Translations under genes and position numbers: made by a program | DNA from: Apricaphanius iberus | Taxonomy: Eukaryota; Chordata; Actinopteri; Cyprinodontiformes; Aphaniidae | NCBI GenBank assembly: GCA_028564705.1 | Contig: JAPXFQ010002676.1 | Coordinates: forward strand, 868,001 to 932,000 | Reading direction: 5' to 3' | DNA: 64,000 nucleotides | Shown: one piece after another, positions 26,501 through 41,800 of the stretch | Layout: each line of letters begins with the position of its first letter | Numbering within the stretch: the first letter of the stretch is position 1 | The notes under the pieces: model-generated | The model's database searches: none | The model's input: only the letters and a program-made list of their open reading frames with translations | What the model was told of the DNA's origin: nothing

Positions 26501-29500
26501 CATCCATTAAAGCGTGATCGAATGCTGAATGTTTATTCATGTTTTCCCACACACACTCTCTGGTTATATGAAAGGGAATAAATTCATGTCATCCAGGAAT
26601 TTTTCACACAGCTAAACACAGATTTGGTGGGGGAAAAAAGATGTCAACAACATAGCAGAGAAACTGGTATATATATATATATTTCTATATAGGTTTTGTT
26701 GTGGATATAGTAGTTACACATATATTTCGCATTGCTCTTTTTAGTTAATATTCTTAGTTTGAAAAACGACAACAACCTGCTGACTGAGAATAAACAGTTT
26801 TTAAAATTGGAATTAAAGGTTTGATAAAGAGTTCAATACTGAGTTTCTGTAACTTCAGATTATGTTTAGTCTCAGTTAGTATGTATGTATGAAGCTTGAT
26901 TTCAATATGATTCAGGCCTAGATTAAAGGAAAACAAATCAGACTATAAAAAAAATTATTAATTTCCAGACTTACTAATTAAATAATGAATTTCCCAGTTA
27001 GTCTAACCAGATCTTTTTAGGGCGCTTTCACATGGTACGGGAGTCCGTACTCGGGTACGGTATTTGGTCAAAATCCACTTATTTCGTACCATGTGAACAC
27101 AGACTGTACCGTGCCAGAATACGGCCAGAGAGACCTGCCTTGGAGGTAGTATCCGAGTCCAGGTACGAGCGGCCACGTACCATGTGAACACAACCCGTAC
27201 TCTGGCCGTACTCAAGACAATAGACGCGCTCCATGCGGAAATGACGACACCGCCGGCCGAAATTACAGAATCACCTCGCGACCATACAAATACCAAAACA
27301 ACGCGATTCAAGCATCCCACAGCAACACAGCAGGTTACAAAACGGCGGGTTTACTACAACACTCACCCTGTAGATGGCTTCAGGTAGCAGCTGACCAGTA
27401 GACCAGTTTGTTTACATTCTAGGCTGTCGCTCGTTTTATGACGTCGGTACTTCTCACTCCCTTGTTTGTTGGAGAACTAAGACTTATTTGTATACCGCCA
27501 CCTGCTGTTTATTTGTAGTAAAAGACTGGATCGCAATACGGGCAGAGATCCGTGACATGTGAACAGAAAAAATTAGCATTTTCTCTGGCCGTTTTCTGGT
27601 ACGGCCACACATGTGAAAACGGCCTTAGACTGACTGCCTCAGAACTTAATTTCCATCATGTCAGCTGTCAAGTATGTAGCTCAACATTTTAGGAACATCT
27701 GACTTGAAAACACAAACTTATGTTTGCAAGTGTAGATGCTTTATGACTCAGATATTCAGATACTCTTCAGAGACACTAGAAACAAAAAAAGCAGAAGATT
27801 ATTGGTTAAATTCATGTTAATCTATTATATAATGTCGATTCACTACTGTCATCACTTTAAGAGACAACTAGATCCTTTTCTTACTTCCTAGCTTAGTGTT
27901 TTTGTTTCATCCTCACATGTTATGGTCATTGAGTCTAATAGTTTGACATGAAAAATGAGTAGGAACCCTTTCACCTCAATATAAAAATTCCTGCCAGAGG
28001 TAAATATTATTTCATATCAGTATTCCTACTATGTGTGTGTCAGTTGAATACTTTGTTACTCCCTATGAGTGTTACTAAATTTTGTATGACTTCCAGGTTT
28101 GACGTCAGAGGGAATTTATCGGAAAAGCGGCGTAAACTCCCGTGTGGCGGCCTTATGTGACCGATTCCGCCGAGATGCTCGTAGCCTTCGCCTAAAGGAG
28201 GGAGAGCATCAAGTGGACGACGTCTCCAACACTCTCAAGCGCTTCTTCAGGGAGTTGGAGGAGGGGCTGTTTACATCGGAGGATGCCCACAACTGGCTCA
28301 GCACTGCTGGTAAGTTGGACATCTGTGTGCATTTTAGTAGGACTTTGTGTGACAAACTAACAATAATACATAGTTGTGAAATAGATGGAAAATCATACAT
28401 ACTGTAGTTTCAAAATGTTATAAAATCTGAAAAAGGTGGCATGTACTTGTTTTCAGTCCCTCTGTGTTGATCCTTTGTAGAACCATACTTGTATTGTCTA
28501 TTGTAACACTCAAAATTACTGCCTTAGTCCAACTCAATTCTGAGTTTTAAAATGCATGCATACATCTCTATCCGGCTGGAGTTTAAACGATTAATTTAAT
28601 TTAGTAATTCGATTAACCTAGTGAGTGTGGTAAGAAAGCCAAATTACTCTGCATGTGAACTCCAACACATCTTCGTCGAGCTATTAGCTGTCTGGGCACA
28701 CCCCCATCAGGAAGGGATGAGACCACAGAAACCATATAATCAGAAACATGAATAGCAACACCAGAACGAGGAGCAACAACAAGTCTAACACGATCAAATC
28801 TCAAAGTACTTACAAAATGCACGATGGTGGAGCGTTGATTTCATCCATGTCTTTACTCCCTGTGTCCGTCCTGCTTTTACTCTCTGTTTCACTGCTGACA
28901 GCATTTCTAAACTGGGATAAAGACTCCTATTCTGGTTAAGCTATTAGCTTGATTTATGCCAGGAGCTTGATTTAGAAGTGCATGTAAACGTACTGACTAA
29001 TGGCTTAGGTTGGATTAGCAATTAGTCGTGCAGTCTGTACATCTATTGTTTTTTGGAAGAGTCCCAAGAAGAAAGAAATTGTTCAGAGGAGACCACAAAA
29101 CATTATGATGGCATTTGCTACAAGCCTAAGGCAGTGATTCCAAAACTTTGCAGCTTCTGACCAACAAAATAACATTAAGACTCATTATCTTTACTATCAG
29201 TTGAGTATGAAAGCATTTCTGCTAAGTTAAATAAATGGCGCTATGATAAAAAAATAAAAATGATATGAACAGTCAGTATGTGGCTTTGTTCTATTAGGTT
29301 TGTAGCTTAATTAATCAGTGTGATCTCAACACTGCATACGTGTTGATTTGTGACCCCAAAGCGAATATGTTGGAGAAGATTTTTGTTGTGAAACCTCTTA
29401 AACCTGGGAAAACAGTTAACTTCTTTTTTTTATCCTCTTCGTAGAGGAAAAAAACCTTAAACACACCCCAAGATCTTGACCTAGTCCAGGCCTAATTTCA

Positions 29501-29806
29501 GCTGAGAATTTCTGCCAGAACTCACGTAAAAATTTAACGTAAAAATTTGTACTGAGCTTGAGCTATTTTGAAAAGAATAAAAAAAAAAAATCTCATACCA
29601 GCATAAAGTATTTAACCAACAGAAAAAAAGACATTTACACATTTGACCAATCGGATATAGCCCTTTATGTTAGATGCCCACCTCGTACGTAGACATGGGT
29701 TGATAGCGAATAACTGAGCTAATTGTCAGTGTTGTAATGGCTGAGCAAGACCTATGAAGAAAATTTCAACGATAAACTATGGTGTATGTTGGAGTTGCAG
29801 CTTCTA

Positions 29807-29850
<44 letters not shown>

Positions 29851-32800
29851 TGTAACTGAGTAAACTAATTTTATTAGGAAAAAAGCAAAAACCTAGAAGA
29901 AACCCACTCCTGATTATTACCGGACCAGCAGATATGACAAGTGGTGATGTTTTTCTGAATTCAGAGCATTAGAAAATGTTTTTAATGGGGGCAATATCTA
30001 AGTGTTAAGAATCGGTTTGTGCAGCTCTGGCTTGATCCAAGTCTTTAAATAAAACTGTCGCAGTGCAATGGAAAAGATGCATTAATTTTTTTTTTTGCTG
30101 TTTAACGATTTATTGCAAGTCATATCGTCATCGCAATATTAAACACTGTTATCGCACATCGCTAGTATTTCTAATATTGTGCAGCTCCACTCTAAATGTG
30201 CAAAACTAGTAGAGATGCTGCTTGAAAGACTTGCTGCTGTAAATGCAGTTAAATTTTGGATATGCAAATGAGCATGATACAGACATCTAGTTTATCTAGG
30301 TTGTAGTTACAACAACAAATACGTCATTTCAGCTGTTGGGTTGCCTGGTTCGCTCTCGATACGCCCAGTGACCAACCTGACACGTTTCATTCGAGGAATG
30401 TATTTTAGAGAAGTTTATCTGACAGCAAGCGTTAGCCAAGTTAGAAACTGAGCTAGCTTACCAATCCAGGAGTAAAGTCGCAGTTTCATATAGTTGACCA
30501 TATAGTTGGATCACAGAGACCGTATCTGTCATCCCGCAACCCACCCCCGTTACTGTTTGGTAGATGTAAACATAACATCATTGTTGTGCCCCTTTTAAGT
30601 GTACATTTTGTTTTATTTTAATTTAAATTCAATTTTTTAAGGAAATTTACGCCCCGTGGATTTTTTTAAATTTTATTTATAAATGTAGCTTTTTATGAAA
30701 ATGTTCCATTTTCAACCTTTAAATGTAATTGTACCAAATATTGAGGCAGGGGGTCTAAATACAAATGTACACCACACTTTTCAGAGCTTTAACAATTAAA
30801 AAAATATGAAAACGATAAATCTTTTTTCCTCAGAATGATGTACCACTCTGTGCTGGTCTGACATAAAAATACCTAAATAATCAATTGAAGTTTATGCTTG
30901 TTATTAGAGAAGGTGCTTGAGGTAGGGAAACTTTTGAAAGACACTTACTCTAACTGTGCTTTGCTGTTAAATCTCAAGGGATTAATGACATTTTTCGAAC
31001 TGTGAAATTGTTTGTTTGTAAAGGGGCTGTCAAAATGTATAAACTTGATCATTTAAAGGAAGACCACTTCCTTTAAATGTGTTGAATGTGTTCCTTTCTC
31101 TCTTTAAAATTTTCCTCCTTTCTCTGTCGTGCATTTCAGCCATTCAGGATGAGAACGAGAAAATCTCTGAGTACAAGGTCCTTTTGGACCAACTCCCTCG
31201 GGTCAACAAGGCTACACTACAAGCCCTCATCAACCACCTCTATTGGTGAGAGATCGATAAACGGCAACTGTGTGCTTCACCGACTTCATCTCTGTGTGCT
31301 CAGGTGGGGTATTTTCACTGTTTGTGTTTCAGCGTGCAGCGTTTCTCTGAGCTAAATCAGATGAACCTCCACAACCTGGCCATTGTGTTTGGTCCCACTC
31401 TGTTCCAAACCGACGGGAAGGACTACACCGCCGGCCGAGCCATAGAGGACCTCATACAGCACTACATACTCATATTTGAGGTGCGTCTGCCACACACACA
31501 CAAAAAAAAGAGACAATGCTTCTAATAGCCTGAGTTTTATTCCTGATAGTGATGTCAGTCAGTGACAAATCCTATATGCAGAGTAAAGATCTGAAATGCT
31601 GTAGGATCAAGCTCAGAATGTTACAAAATGCTGTTATTACAAAAATTTTACCCTAGTTGACTGTTAATCTTGTGTGTGAACAAATGTTTTCATGCTGCTT
31701 TGGTAGGTGGATGAGCAGCAGCTGAACAAGCAGCTGGAGGAGATCAAAGCCATTATCAAAATGCGAGAAAATCTCAGCACCAAGTTTCCTGTGAGCCCCA
31801 TTTATTGTTATTTTCCTCAATGTTTTATTCTAATTTTCCGAGCTTCTGGGGCTAATATCTACCTCACAGTTTGGCTGTTGTTAAATCTCACATGACCTAT
31901 TTAGTGTTTATGATCTTCAATGTTTCCTTGTTTATTTCCATAAGCTCAGACATGTAGGTAGATGACCCGTATGGAGTTTAAAGTTTAATTGTGAAGTGCT
32001 TCCTTATTGTTTTATGCTGCTTTAGATAGTAAAGATTGGGTGATTATTGCAATTTAAAGCCCTTTATTTTCATTAGCAGTTATGTTTTTTTTAAAGAGGA
32101 ACTTTGACATTTTACACTTTGAGCATTCTATTAGTTCTTAGTTGCTTTATAACTTATGGATGTAATTCCTAAATGGTTAAAGCAGCATGTGTAAGCTATT
32201 AAACCGAAGCTAAGTTGTTTTTAAATCAGACCTTGATTGCTTCATTTGCTTTACACGTTTGCAAAGGTTATCAATCCTGTGTACTGTGTCTTTATCATAC
32301 TTAAATCCTAGAATGGTGCTGCACTCTGACATTTTCTTCACATGTTTCTGTTTTAGACACATCATAGAAGTGAACGTGACGGCCACTTCATCTGTACTGT
32401 ATATCTGGAGGAGGTGAAAGACACAGCTGAACAGCATGTAAAGGTAAAATGGACTTCAACAACTAAGACGTCATGTTTTATGGTTTATTTGCCCACTTTG
32501 TTCTATTTACTACAATAATTAACTATAAATGATTAATGAGCATTCACCTCTTTCGTTGTTTGCTATCCACACAGATTCCAGGTTCAATGACTGCAGCAGA
32601 GCTGGCGTACGAGGTTTTGGACCGGCGTAACATTCCAGTCAAAGATAAAGATTACTGGAGCTGCTGGGAGGTCTGCGAAAAGGAGGAAATGGGTGAGACA
32701 ATTGGAAAAGTGACGAGGAGGGGATGAACGTGGAACAAATGATGACTTTATTGATTTTTTGGGTGTGTGTGTCTTGTGTACAACAGTGTAGGCCCTACAT

Positions 32801-35800
32801 CAGCAGAAAAGAAACCAGGGAGTAATCCATAGAATAATTTTTCATATCAAAATTATTTCATTCATTCTCCAAAATCACAATTAAGCAGCTTTCTGTTGCA
32901 TATATTTTCCCCTTTTATTTAATCAAAAAATGCTAACTTAAATGAAATTTCAACAAAATAGTTTGTACTTTTATAATTACTCATCGCTATAGCACTGCAT
33001 TGTTGTAGTTCCTCTACAACAAAATTTACATTTTGTTAATACAAATCGGCTCCCATCATCCGTATTGGTGCTACAGCTGCCCTTAACCAAGCGTGAGTCT
33101 GAAATCAAAGTCCCACAATCTGTCCCACAATCACATTGTATGATTTAAGAATTTATTTGTATTTTATTGCTATATATAAGTACGTAAACAACTGTCAATC
33201 TGCAAGAGTTCACTCTCAAAGACCTGTTTCTCTGCCTTTAAAAAGTCCACCTCTACTCCACTTATTAATCTAAATTGGTAGCCCCTGTTTTCCCTCCTTA
33301 AAGACATCTGTCCACCCCAAAGTCAGTCAGACTCCAGCTACTACCATGCGCTAGACCAAAGAGTTGTCAAAAGACACCAAAAATAAAATTGTAGACCGCT
33401 GCAAGGCTGGAAAGGGATATTTTCACCAAGCCACTTGGTAAAATATGGAGGAGGCTAAAGATGACTGTCAGTCTCCCTCGGACTTGAGCTCCATGTAAGA
33501 TCTACCCTGGTGGGGTATCACTTGCCCCATTTCCACTAGGGCCAGTACGGTACAGTATGGAACGGGTCAGTACGGTCTGGAACGGGTAGGTTGTGTTTAA
33601 ATTACCATCTCAAAAGAACTGTAGTGGGCGTGGGCCGGTTCAGCTTAACAAAACCTCCAGCAAAATGCATCTCTCTTATGTTGTTAAAGATTTAATTTTT
33701 GGAAAACAGAGATTTTTTTTAACCAATGTACTACTTAGACTTTCATAGCTCAGAGTGATGTCAACCTAGCCATCTTGTTTTACAAGGATACTTTGTAGCT
33801 GGTTTTTAGCTGGACATTAAATTCAAGTCAGCTCCAGGACAGGATGATTGCAAAAAAAGCAGGTTTTTGAAAACATTTTTTATCACTTGCAATTTCTTCT
33901 TATCAGGTAGGAATTTTTTCCTGTTGAAATCTAAAATCAGATTTGGATAAAAAAAAGTCAGAGATTTAATTTTTAAGCCCAGCCCTACATCCTAGTGTGT
34001 CCGTAAATATTCATCCTTTACTCTGAACCTTTAATCCTGTAAAATAAGAGGGGTTTGGCCCTTGTTTAATAATGTTAGCCAGGGGAATCATATTTTGACA
34101 CAAAAATAAATAGAAGAAATAGTGCATTGAAAAATCTCAAATTAAAAGTACTGCTCTGCCATTAAACTTGTTGTCCGAAAAAAGGTGTCGGCTGGGGTTG
34201 GTTCGGAACAGACACTGGTAATGGAAATATGCCAAAGCATCTCGTTCCGTACCGTACTGGCACTAGTGGAAATGGGGAAACTGATAATAAGAAAGGTGAG
34301 GAATCAGCCGAGAAACTCCATGGGAGGAGCTGGTCAATGGCATGACCTAAGCTGGGACCAAAGTTTCAAAGGTTTCTGTTGGTAGAAATTTATGCCGTCT
34401 TGGTTTAAAATTACGCATCTCACGGAAGATTCCCCTGTTCAAGTCATCGCATGTCCAGGTCCGTCTGAAGTTTGCCAATGACCATCTATATGATCCAGAG
34501 GAGGGATGGGAGAAACTAATGTCGAGAGATGAGACCAAAATAGAACTTTCTGGTCTAGACACACTGTTTGGGAAAAAAAGGAAGGATGAGTTTTATCCCA
34601 AAGAACACCATCCCTGCTATGAAGCATAGGGGTGGAAACATCAAGCTTTGAGTGATTCTCTGCAAAGGGGACAGGATGAAAGGGGCCATGTATTCCCTCA
34701 GTCAGAGCACTGAAGATTGGTCATGGTTGGGTCTTCCAACATGACAATGACCCAAAGCACACAGCCAGTATAACCAATGAGTAGCTCCATAAGAAGCATA
34801 TCAAGGATCTGGTCTAATCAGTCTCCAGACTTAAATCCAATAGAAAATCTTTGGAGGGAGCTGAAACTCTGTGTTGCTCGGCGACAGCCTCGAAACCTGA
34901 CAGGTAGTGAGCCAAAATCCCTGTTGCAATGTGTGCAAACTTGGTCAAGAACTACATGAAACTTTTGACTTCTGTCAATGCACAGAAAGGCTCCTGTACC
35001 GAACACCAATTTTCTCAAATGTTCAAATACTGATGTGCAGCAATAAAATACAAAAAATGATTTTTTTATAATTGTAGTCTCAATGGAAATGCACCTACAA
35101 TGTGAATTTCAGACCCTTCCATAATTTCTAAGTGAGAGAAGTTGCAAACATTGCAGGGTGTTCAAATATACAGAACACGTGTCATAGATTATTCTGCTTA
35201 AAACTAGTTTGCCATCAGTTTATTGTAGCTTAATATTTTATATTACATTTTATATAGTAATATTTTAAATAGCATTTCAATTGTATTTCTAACAATTAAA
35301 ATCCATAAAATTATTCCCTCAGAGAGTCGTGTTCCTAATTAGAAGGGAGCGACTCACCTCAACAGCCTTTATAGCGCTGTTACTAAGTCTGTGCAGCATA
35401 TTTTTTATTGAAGTGGTAGAATATAAGGATCTCATTTGTTCAAGCTAAAGTGCCATAACAAAATAAACATTAGAGATTGTGACACGCTCTGGCAATGGTG
35501 CAACTCCCCTAAAGATGATGTAAATTGACAATCACAGGACATAGATGAGACAGCAGGTTTGGTGAACCAAAGGAGTTCATTTACTGGATAGAAAATGGTG
35601 ACACTTATGTGAGGGAGAGAAGGGACATTAAAGTGGTGCCATATAAAAAAGAAATGTAACTTAATATTTCCTAACTCAAATACTGTTCTAAAAGTCAGGA
35701 AAAAAACAGCCTAACTTATCTAGTAAAACAGACTGTCAAAACATGAAAATGGGGTGGCACCAACGTACTTACCTAGTGAATCTAGACAGAAAACAAACCT

Positions 35801-38800
35801 ACGTCATGAAATTTATAGGGTACCCTGAACTTACCTTGTCCAAATTAAACCTATCACATACCTGCCACCAATTCAGAAGGTCCAAGCCTGGGAAATTCAG
35901 ACAGCCTCCACATGAGAAGCAAAACACAGTTGAATTTTTCTTTTTTTTTTTTTTTTCATTTATTTGCTTAAGATAAGATTAGATAAACAGAAAAAAAATT
36001 CTGGCATGTAACACCCATGAATTAAAACCACACCTTTTACACATAATAAAAGGCCAGTAAAGTACATCTTGCCGTGCTGCTTACTAAGATTCAACACTAT
36101 TAATCACAACGTGAAGACAGACCTATACACTGTGACAATGCTTAATGTTTAATATTAGGTTTTGTGAACCAACAGCCACTTCTGGTAAAATAATTGTAAG
36201 ATTTTGGTTTAAAGCCCAGAGTGGAGTAATGGAATAAAAGGGCCACACAAAAAAACCCCAAAAAACAAGAACGACGACAAAAAGTCTGTAAAGCGCATTC
36301 CTCTCAGGTTGAGAAACAGAACCTGCAGTAAGGAGTAGTTTTCTCAGCAGTGTCACTGTTTGCTGTGGGTTCTCTGTTTTGGCCTGGTATGTAGGACTGC
36401 CTGGGCCCCCCCGCCAGGAAGACTGTTGATGGCTTATCAAATGCCAGTAAAACCCAGCTTATTCAACACATTTCCCTGTACGGATCAGAAATCCAGTTTC
36501 CAAATAAAGTCCTTCCTGTTTTGTCATGTTGGTTTCTCAATTAAATAATAATAATTAAAATAATAATAATGATTTATTTTTTAAATTTTTTTACATCTCC
36601 TTCCTCAGAACGTCCGCTGCATTATCAGGAGCGAGTCTTACCCATTCTGCACTCTTTTGGCAATGAGTCCCATCTACTCATTAAGAGGCAACCTGCTATG
36701 GATGCCATGATCATTTACCTTGGTAAGCACAGAAAAACCTAAAATCTGTCTGTAAATCTCCCACCATTATTCATGCACGCTCACAGATCCCTGCTTCTTC
36801 CTCCCAGGTACTAAAGTGGATGTTTCCAAGCACGGGATGATGAAATTCAGAGAAGAAAGAAGCATCCTGGGTTTGGGGCTGCCCACTGGAAATTTCCACG
36901 ATCGATTTTTCATTCTTAACGTCACCTCTCTCAGAATGTACAAGGATGTTAGAGTAAGAGTTACAATGATGCATAAGATGAAAACTGCCTTCATCTTTAA
37001 ATTAATCGGAACGTACGTTCGCAGGCTGACGAGCTGTTTTGTTCTTTCCATCAGAGTAATCGTCCAGAACGGGAATGGGCGGCGAAAAGCTTGAAGATTT
37101 ACTTGGGAATCAAGAAGAAGCTCCGTCCTCCTACATGGTTAGCAAATGCATCACCAAAACTGGAAATAAGATGTTGACTAATCTGGAAGAAAGCTTTAAT
37201 GTCAAGGGTGAAAAGGGAGGGATCTAAAATTATGCATCAACAGTCACAAACTTCTGTGTTATTTTATATTTTGTATTCCTAATGCCTCTGGACACTTTAA
37301 ATATACTCTTAAGATTGAAATATCTGAGTAGTTTTGATATTCTAGAAATCAATAGTGTGACACATCTACAGCACTGAACCGCGGCATTGTTTAGAAGAAA
37401 CTAAGGTGAAGCTATTAGCAGAAATTTCAGTTTTGCTTTGCATTAAATCAATGATGAACATGTGAGAAAGCAGTTTATGCTCTGTTACAGTTTGGTGGAG
37501 GATCTGTGATGCTAGGGGCCTGTTTCTCTCCCAAACACTGCAGAAATGTTTTAATATAGCATGACATAAAACAGTCTTTGGATCACAACAACTTTTGGTA
37601 ACAATTTGGTTGCCTCTGCCTGAAATTCAAAAATAGTTAATTATTAGGTATTTAATAAAGGATTCAGAACATTGGGCTAAGCCAACACAGAAATGGTTCA
37701 ACAGACACAAAACCAATCCGCTTCTGTGACTCTCATAATAATTATAACAATAATCCATGATTATTGGTCCATTTGTATTCCTTTCTTTCAATTCATTAAT
37801 CTTTTTCTAACCCAGTAAAGCATGCAGATGTTCTTACCTACCACTAGAGGACAGACTAGGTTTAGGAATTACCTTGAAATTTTTTTTGTGGATTAATTTC
37901 TTTTATAAAGACAAGGTGTTCAGGTGGAGAAAAAAAACCAACAACCACTTTTACTTCTTTACCTTGACATGTTTTGACTGCGTCCTGCAGTCTTCTGTCA
38001 ACTATTACCTGAACATGATTTCATGTCTACCTCTCTGCCTGTGTTTCTAGTTGGGGTCTGACTGTTGTGTATGAGAGCAAGAAACCAGAGAAGCCAGAGA
38101 GACAACAGTGGTGAGTTACTGTCAATAAATGATTTAAGGCTTGCCGTATATTACCTGGCTGCTAGCATGAAGATAGCACAGCTCAGATCAGTCCTTCACA
38201 GTTTGTCAGTTGGATTTCTTAGTTTCTGCATAAACTGGAGTAACCGATCGGATCATGAAAACACAAAACAACACAACATATTTTGCATATTAGCATGCAG
38301 CCAGGTAAGACTCTAGTATCAAAGTTGTAATTTTTGTTCAAAACCTTTGATTCTCCCACTTCTCAAAAAATATTGAAGAATTAACCTAATTCAGTCTATA
38401 ATTATTTGATTTACGTACACGTTGTTGAAAACCTTTTTTTTTTTTTCTGGACCTCCAAGCTGCAGACAGTCCTTATTGTTTTAGGACCAAAACCTACAAA
38501 AATCTCCAGAATATGAACGGGATCAGATCATCTGTTGTATCAGAGTTTACAGATTTGTTCTTTGTTATGTTTGGAAACACTGATTTATCTCTTAAACATC
38601 GAAACCCTTTTTATACTTTAAAGATTAATGACTCGCCGCTAAAAAACATTGATATTCTTCTAAAAACTTTCCAAAACTGGACTGAAAATATCAAGCGAAA
38701 AGTGCTTTGCACCGAAAGAAAAACATCAAGAAGGCTAAAAGAAAAATACAGATGAAGCCCATTTTTAAAGATTAGATGCAAGTCTGCAGTTTTAGATAGT

Positions 38801-41800
38801 TGCTGTTAGTTTAGATTATGGCTCATTTCTATATATATATATATATTTCTATATTATATATATATATATAATATCAGAACTAATTTATGAAAAAAGATTT
38901 TCCTCAGAATGGCATTTATCAAGTTTATCAAGTACTCAATGAATAGTAGTTTTAATTGATCGTTTTAATTGAAGCTTATCCATCCATCCATTTTCTTAAC
39001 CGCTTAATCCTTTATGGGTCGCAGGGGTGCTGGTGCCTATCTCCAGCTGTCAACGGGCGAGAGGCGGGGTACACCCTGGACAGGTCGCCAGTCCATCACA
39101 GGGCAGGACAAACAGGACAAACAACCATGCACACACTCACACCTAAGGACAATTTACAGTGATCAATTAACCTGACAGTCATGTTTTTGGAATGTGGGAG
39201 GAAGCCAGAGTACCTGGAGGGAACCCACGCATGCACGGGGAGAACATGCAAACTCCACGAACCCACAACCTTCTTGCTGCAAGGCAACAGTGCTAACCAC
39301 TGCGCCACCGTGCAGCCCTAATTGAAGCTTATATTAGTGCTAAATATTCCTTCAACACCAATCAAAGTTAAATATTTTTAGATTCGGTTGTGCTTATTTA
39401 TTTGCTTTCTTTATGTTTACAACATCGTGGTATCTTCTAGCTTGGTGGCAGCTCTATCGTGTTCATGATACAGTATGCATGTAAGCATGACAAACATCAG
39501 AAGCTGGAAGCTTTTCTTCACTCACAGAAAACAGGTCAGATCCCTGCATGAGAGTTTGGAGAGTGAGGCGTATGAAAGGTCGACTCCACCTAGAGGGGAA
39601 ACACACCAGTATACCTATAACTATGAATGTGTTCTGCTCCAGGTCTCTTCACATCCCTGAACCGTTGGATGTGTTTGTGCATCAGTGTAATGTGTGTATT
39701 AGGCCCCCTTTAAACTGGATTAAGACTGCACATTGACATTAAAATATTCCAAAACATGGAGGGTGTCTGCAGGGTGTTTGAGGTTTTCGGGATGCATCTA
39801 GAAAGCAGTGTGCTCTTCTTCATGAACGATAGAGCAAGAATAAAACTGGCTTTTTTTTTCTATTTGAAACTTTTTTTGCAGATCGTGATAGTTCATTATC
39901 CTGGCTGTAACATATCAGGGACTCAGAAGCTGTATGGAGCCTTGCAGCAACAATAACATCTTATTTATTTTGTTTTGTTCTGCATATTACCAATTGTTTA
40001 AAATACTTCTCCAAAATGCTTAGTCTTCTAGATACAGTGTTGTCTCCCCACTACTTTTCCAGCTTGACTGGCTGCCCATAAATTCCATATTTCACTTTAA
40101 GATCATACTGTGAAGTACTTTGTGATATTTTTATCTTTTTAAATGGCTGTATAGAAAATACTTATTTTTTTATGGATAACTAACTTACCTTTTGCAAGGC
40201 TGTAACCTCATAACACTCAAAAGAAGCCCAAAAGTTCTCAGAGTTATTTAAAACAGTTTAGATTACGTCTGCTGACATGTTCTGGTCCTGCTCTAGCTAC
40301 AGCAAAAACAATTTAACCAAGCAGCTGAAATGAACAAACTCAGGCATCCTATACATTGAGAATGGCCCATGCACTAGGACTTGGAAGAAGTGCATAATAC
40401 AGTTTCTCCCTATGAACTGTTACTCACCCAGTGTTAAGTTACTGAAATTAATGCATGTAATTAATAGCACTGACCCATATCAACATTGAATTAGATCAGA
40501 TTGAATCTTTTCAGATCGTGATAATCGATTCTGACTCTTGAGAATTGGAATCGAATCGATTTTTGAAATTTGAATCGATACCCAGATCTAGTTGAAGGTG
40601 TTTCCTCCTCCTCTCCAACACCACTACTGATGATGGAGATGCGGAAACCTCTCTTTACTGAGGTGAAGACGTTGTAGTAGTAAAGACTGGAAAGCAGCAG
40701 GAAAAAACCCTTTGTGGATAAGACCACAGATGCATTATGAGCTTTAGCTTGAATGAGGTACCTTGAATCTAGCACGGTTTGAGGCGTCTTGAAGATCCTG
40801 GAGATTGCAGGAGGCTTTCCGGGTAATCTATCTATAAATAAAGCTGATCGCAGAATATCCTCTTTGTACTAATCTTAACTCATTTAACATATTTACGGCA
40901 GTGGAGATTGGAGAAATTGTCATATAAGTTCAGGTTTCCTGTGATTGACCCAGACAACTGAATTAAAAAATGATTAATGGAGATAAAAAGAAGTAATTGT
41001 GTTTTGCCAAGTATTGCAACAGACACATAAATAGTCTAATAATTTCTAAAATGCTATAAGGTGTTCATGTTTGAGACCCTGCAGGCATTCCCTGCTGGTC
41101 CTCCAGAGGTAATGCCTGGTGTGTATGCGTATGCACAGACTCCTAAGTTCTGCGTGTTATAACGTTCGTGCGCACGTCACACTGAGCCTGGCATTGTCGG
41201 CAGCAGCAAACATCTTCACAGATGTAATGGGAGCCCTGTCCCCGTCACGCTGTGGGCAATATTATCGTTTTGTTACGCTCCATTGTCACGTCTCTTCCAT
41301 CCAGAAACCCACCTGAGAGGGAAACGGAGCAAGAAAATAAAAGGACAATAGGGAACGGAGAAGGGGAAAGTAGCAAATAAATAAACAGGCTGAATTTCGT
41401 CTTCTATTTTCCTCATATTCACTATAACTTAACAATACTTGGAGTTCATCTTTTAACAGCAGTTTTTTTTCCAGCTCATTCTCGCAGAATATTTCTTGTA
41501 TCTGCAGTCGCACCCATTTAGCTCTCAGTTGTTTACAGCTGACGACGCAGAACAGCTGGGAATAAATTGTAAGCAACAAACAAGTTAAAAGTGTTTTAGC
41601 CGATATAAACTGTAGGAATGCTTGCTCCTCTTCTCATTCACAGTAACAAGCACTAATGAGCTCTATTAGGCATAATGATGCCAACAAGGCGCAGAGAGGA
41701 AATGTGTGTGTGTGAGGGGTTTTTCACTGTGTGTGTTGTATTTATGTCTGCACTGCATGCTGTTCAGCGTTTTTGGTTTGTATCACTCTTGTACCTCATT

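Larger units (their letters stand above)
25185..28096 (+). other. arap1 intron 17
   Basis: It holds a Tc1-like remnant (about 25640-25985) and a Harbinger-like MITE (27020-27624). No coding sequence was recognised elsewhere in it. Confidence 0.7.
28310..31139 (+). other. arap1 intron 18
   Basis: It contains a TA microsatellite (29812-29848), a repeat-like block near 30060-30195 and the end of a Tc1-like copy (about 30745-30885). Two minus- and plus-strand frames near 28610-28940 look fortuitous. Confidence 0.6.
32693..36608 (+). other. arap1 intron 23
   Basis: It carries an inverted-repeat element (33525-34277) directly followed by a Tc1-like transposase remnant (about 34340-35170). The rest is AT-rich with no recognised content. 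Confidence 0.7.
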
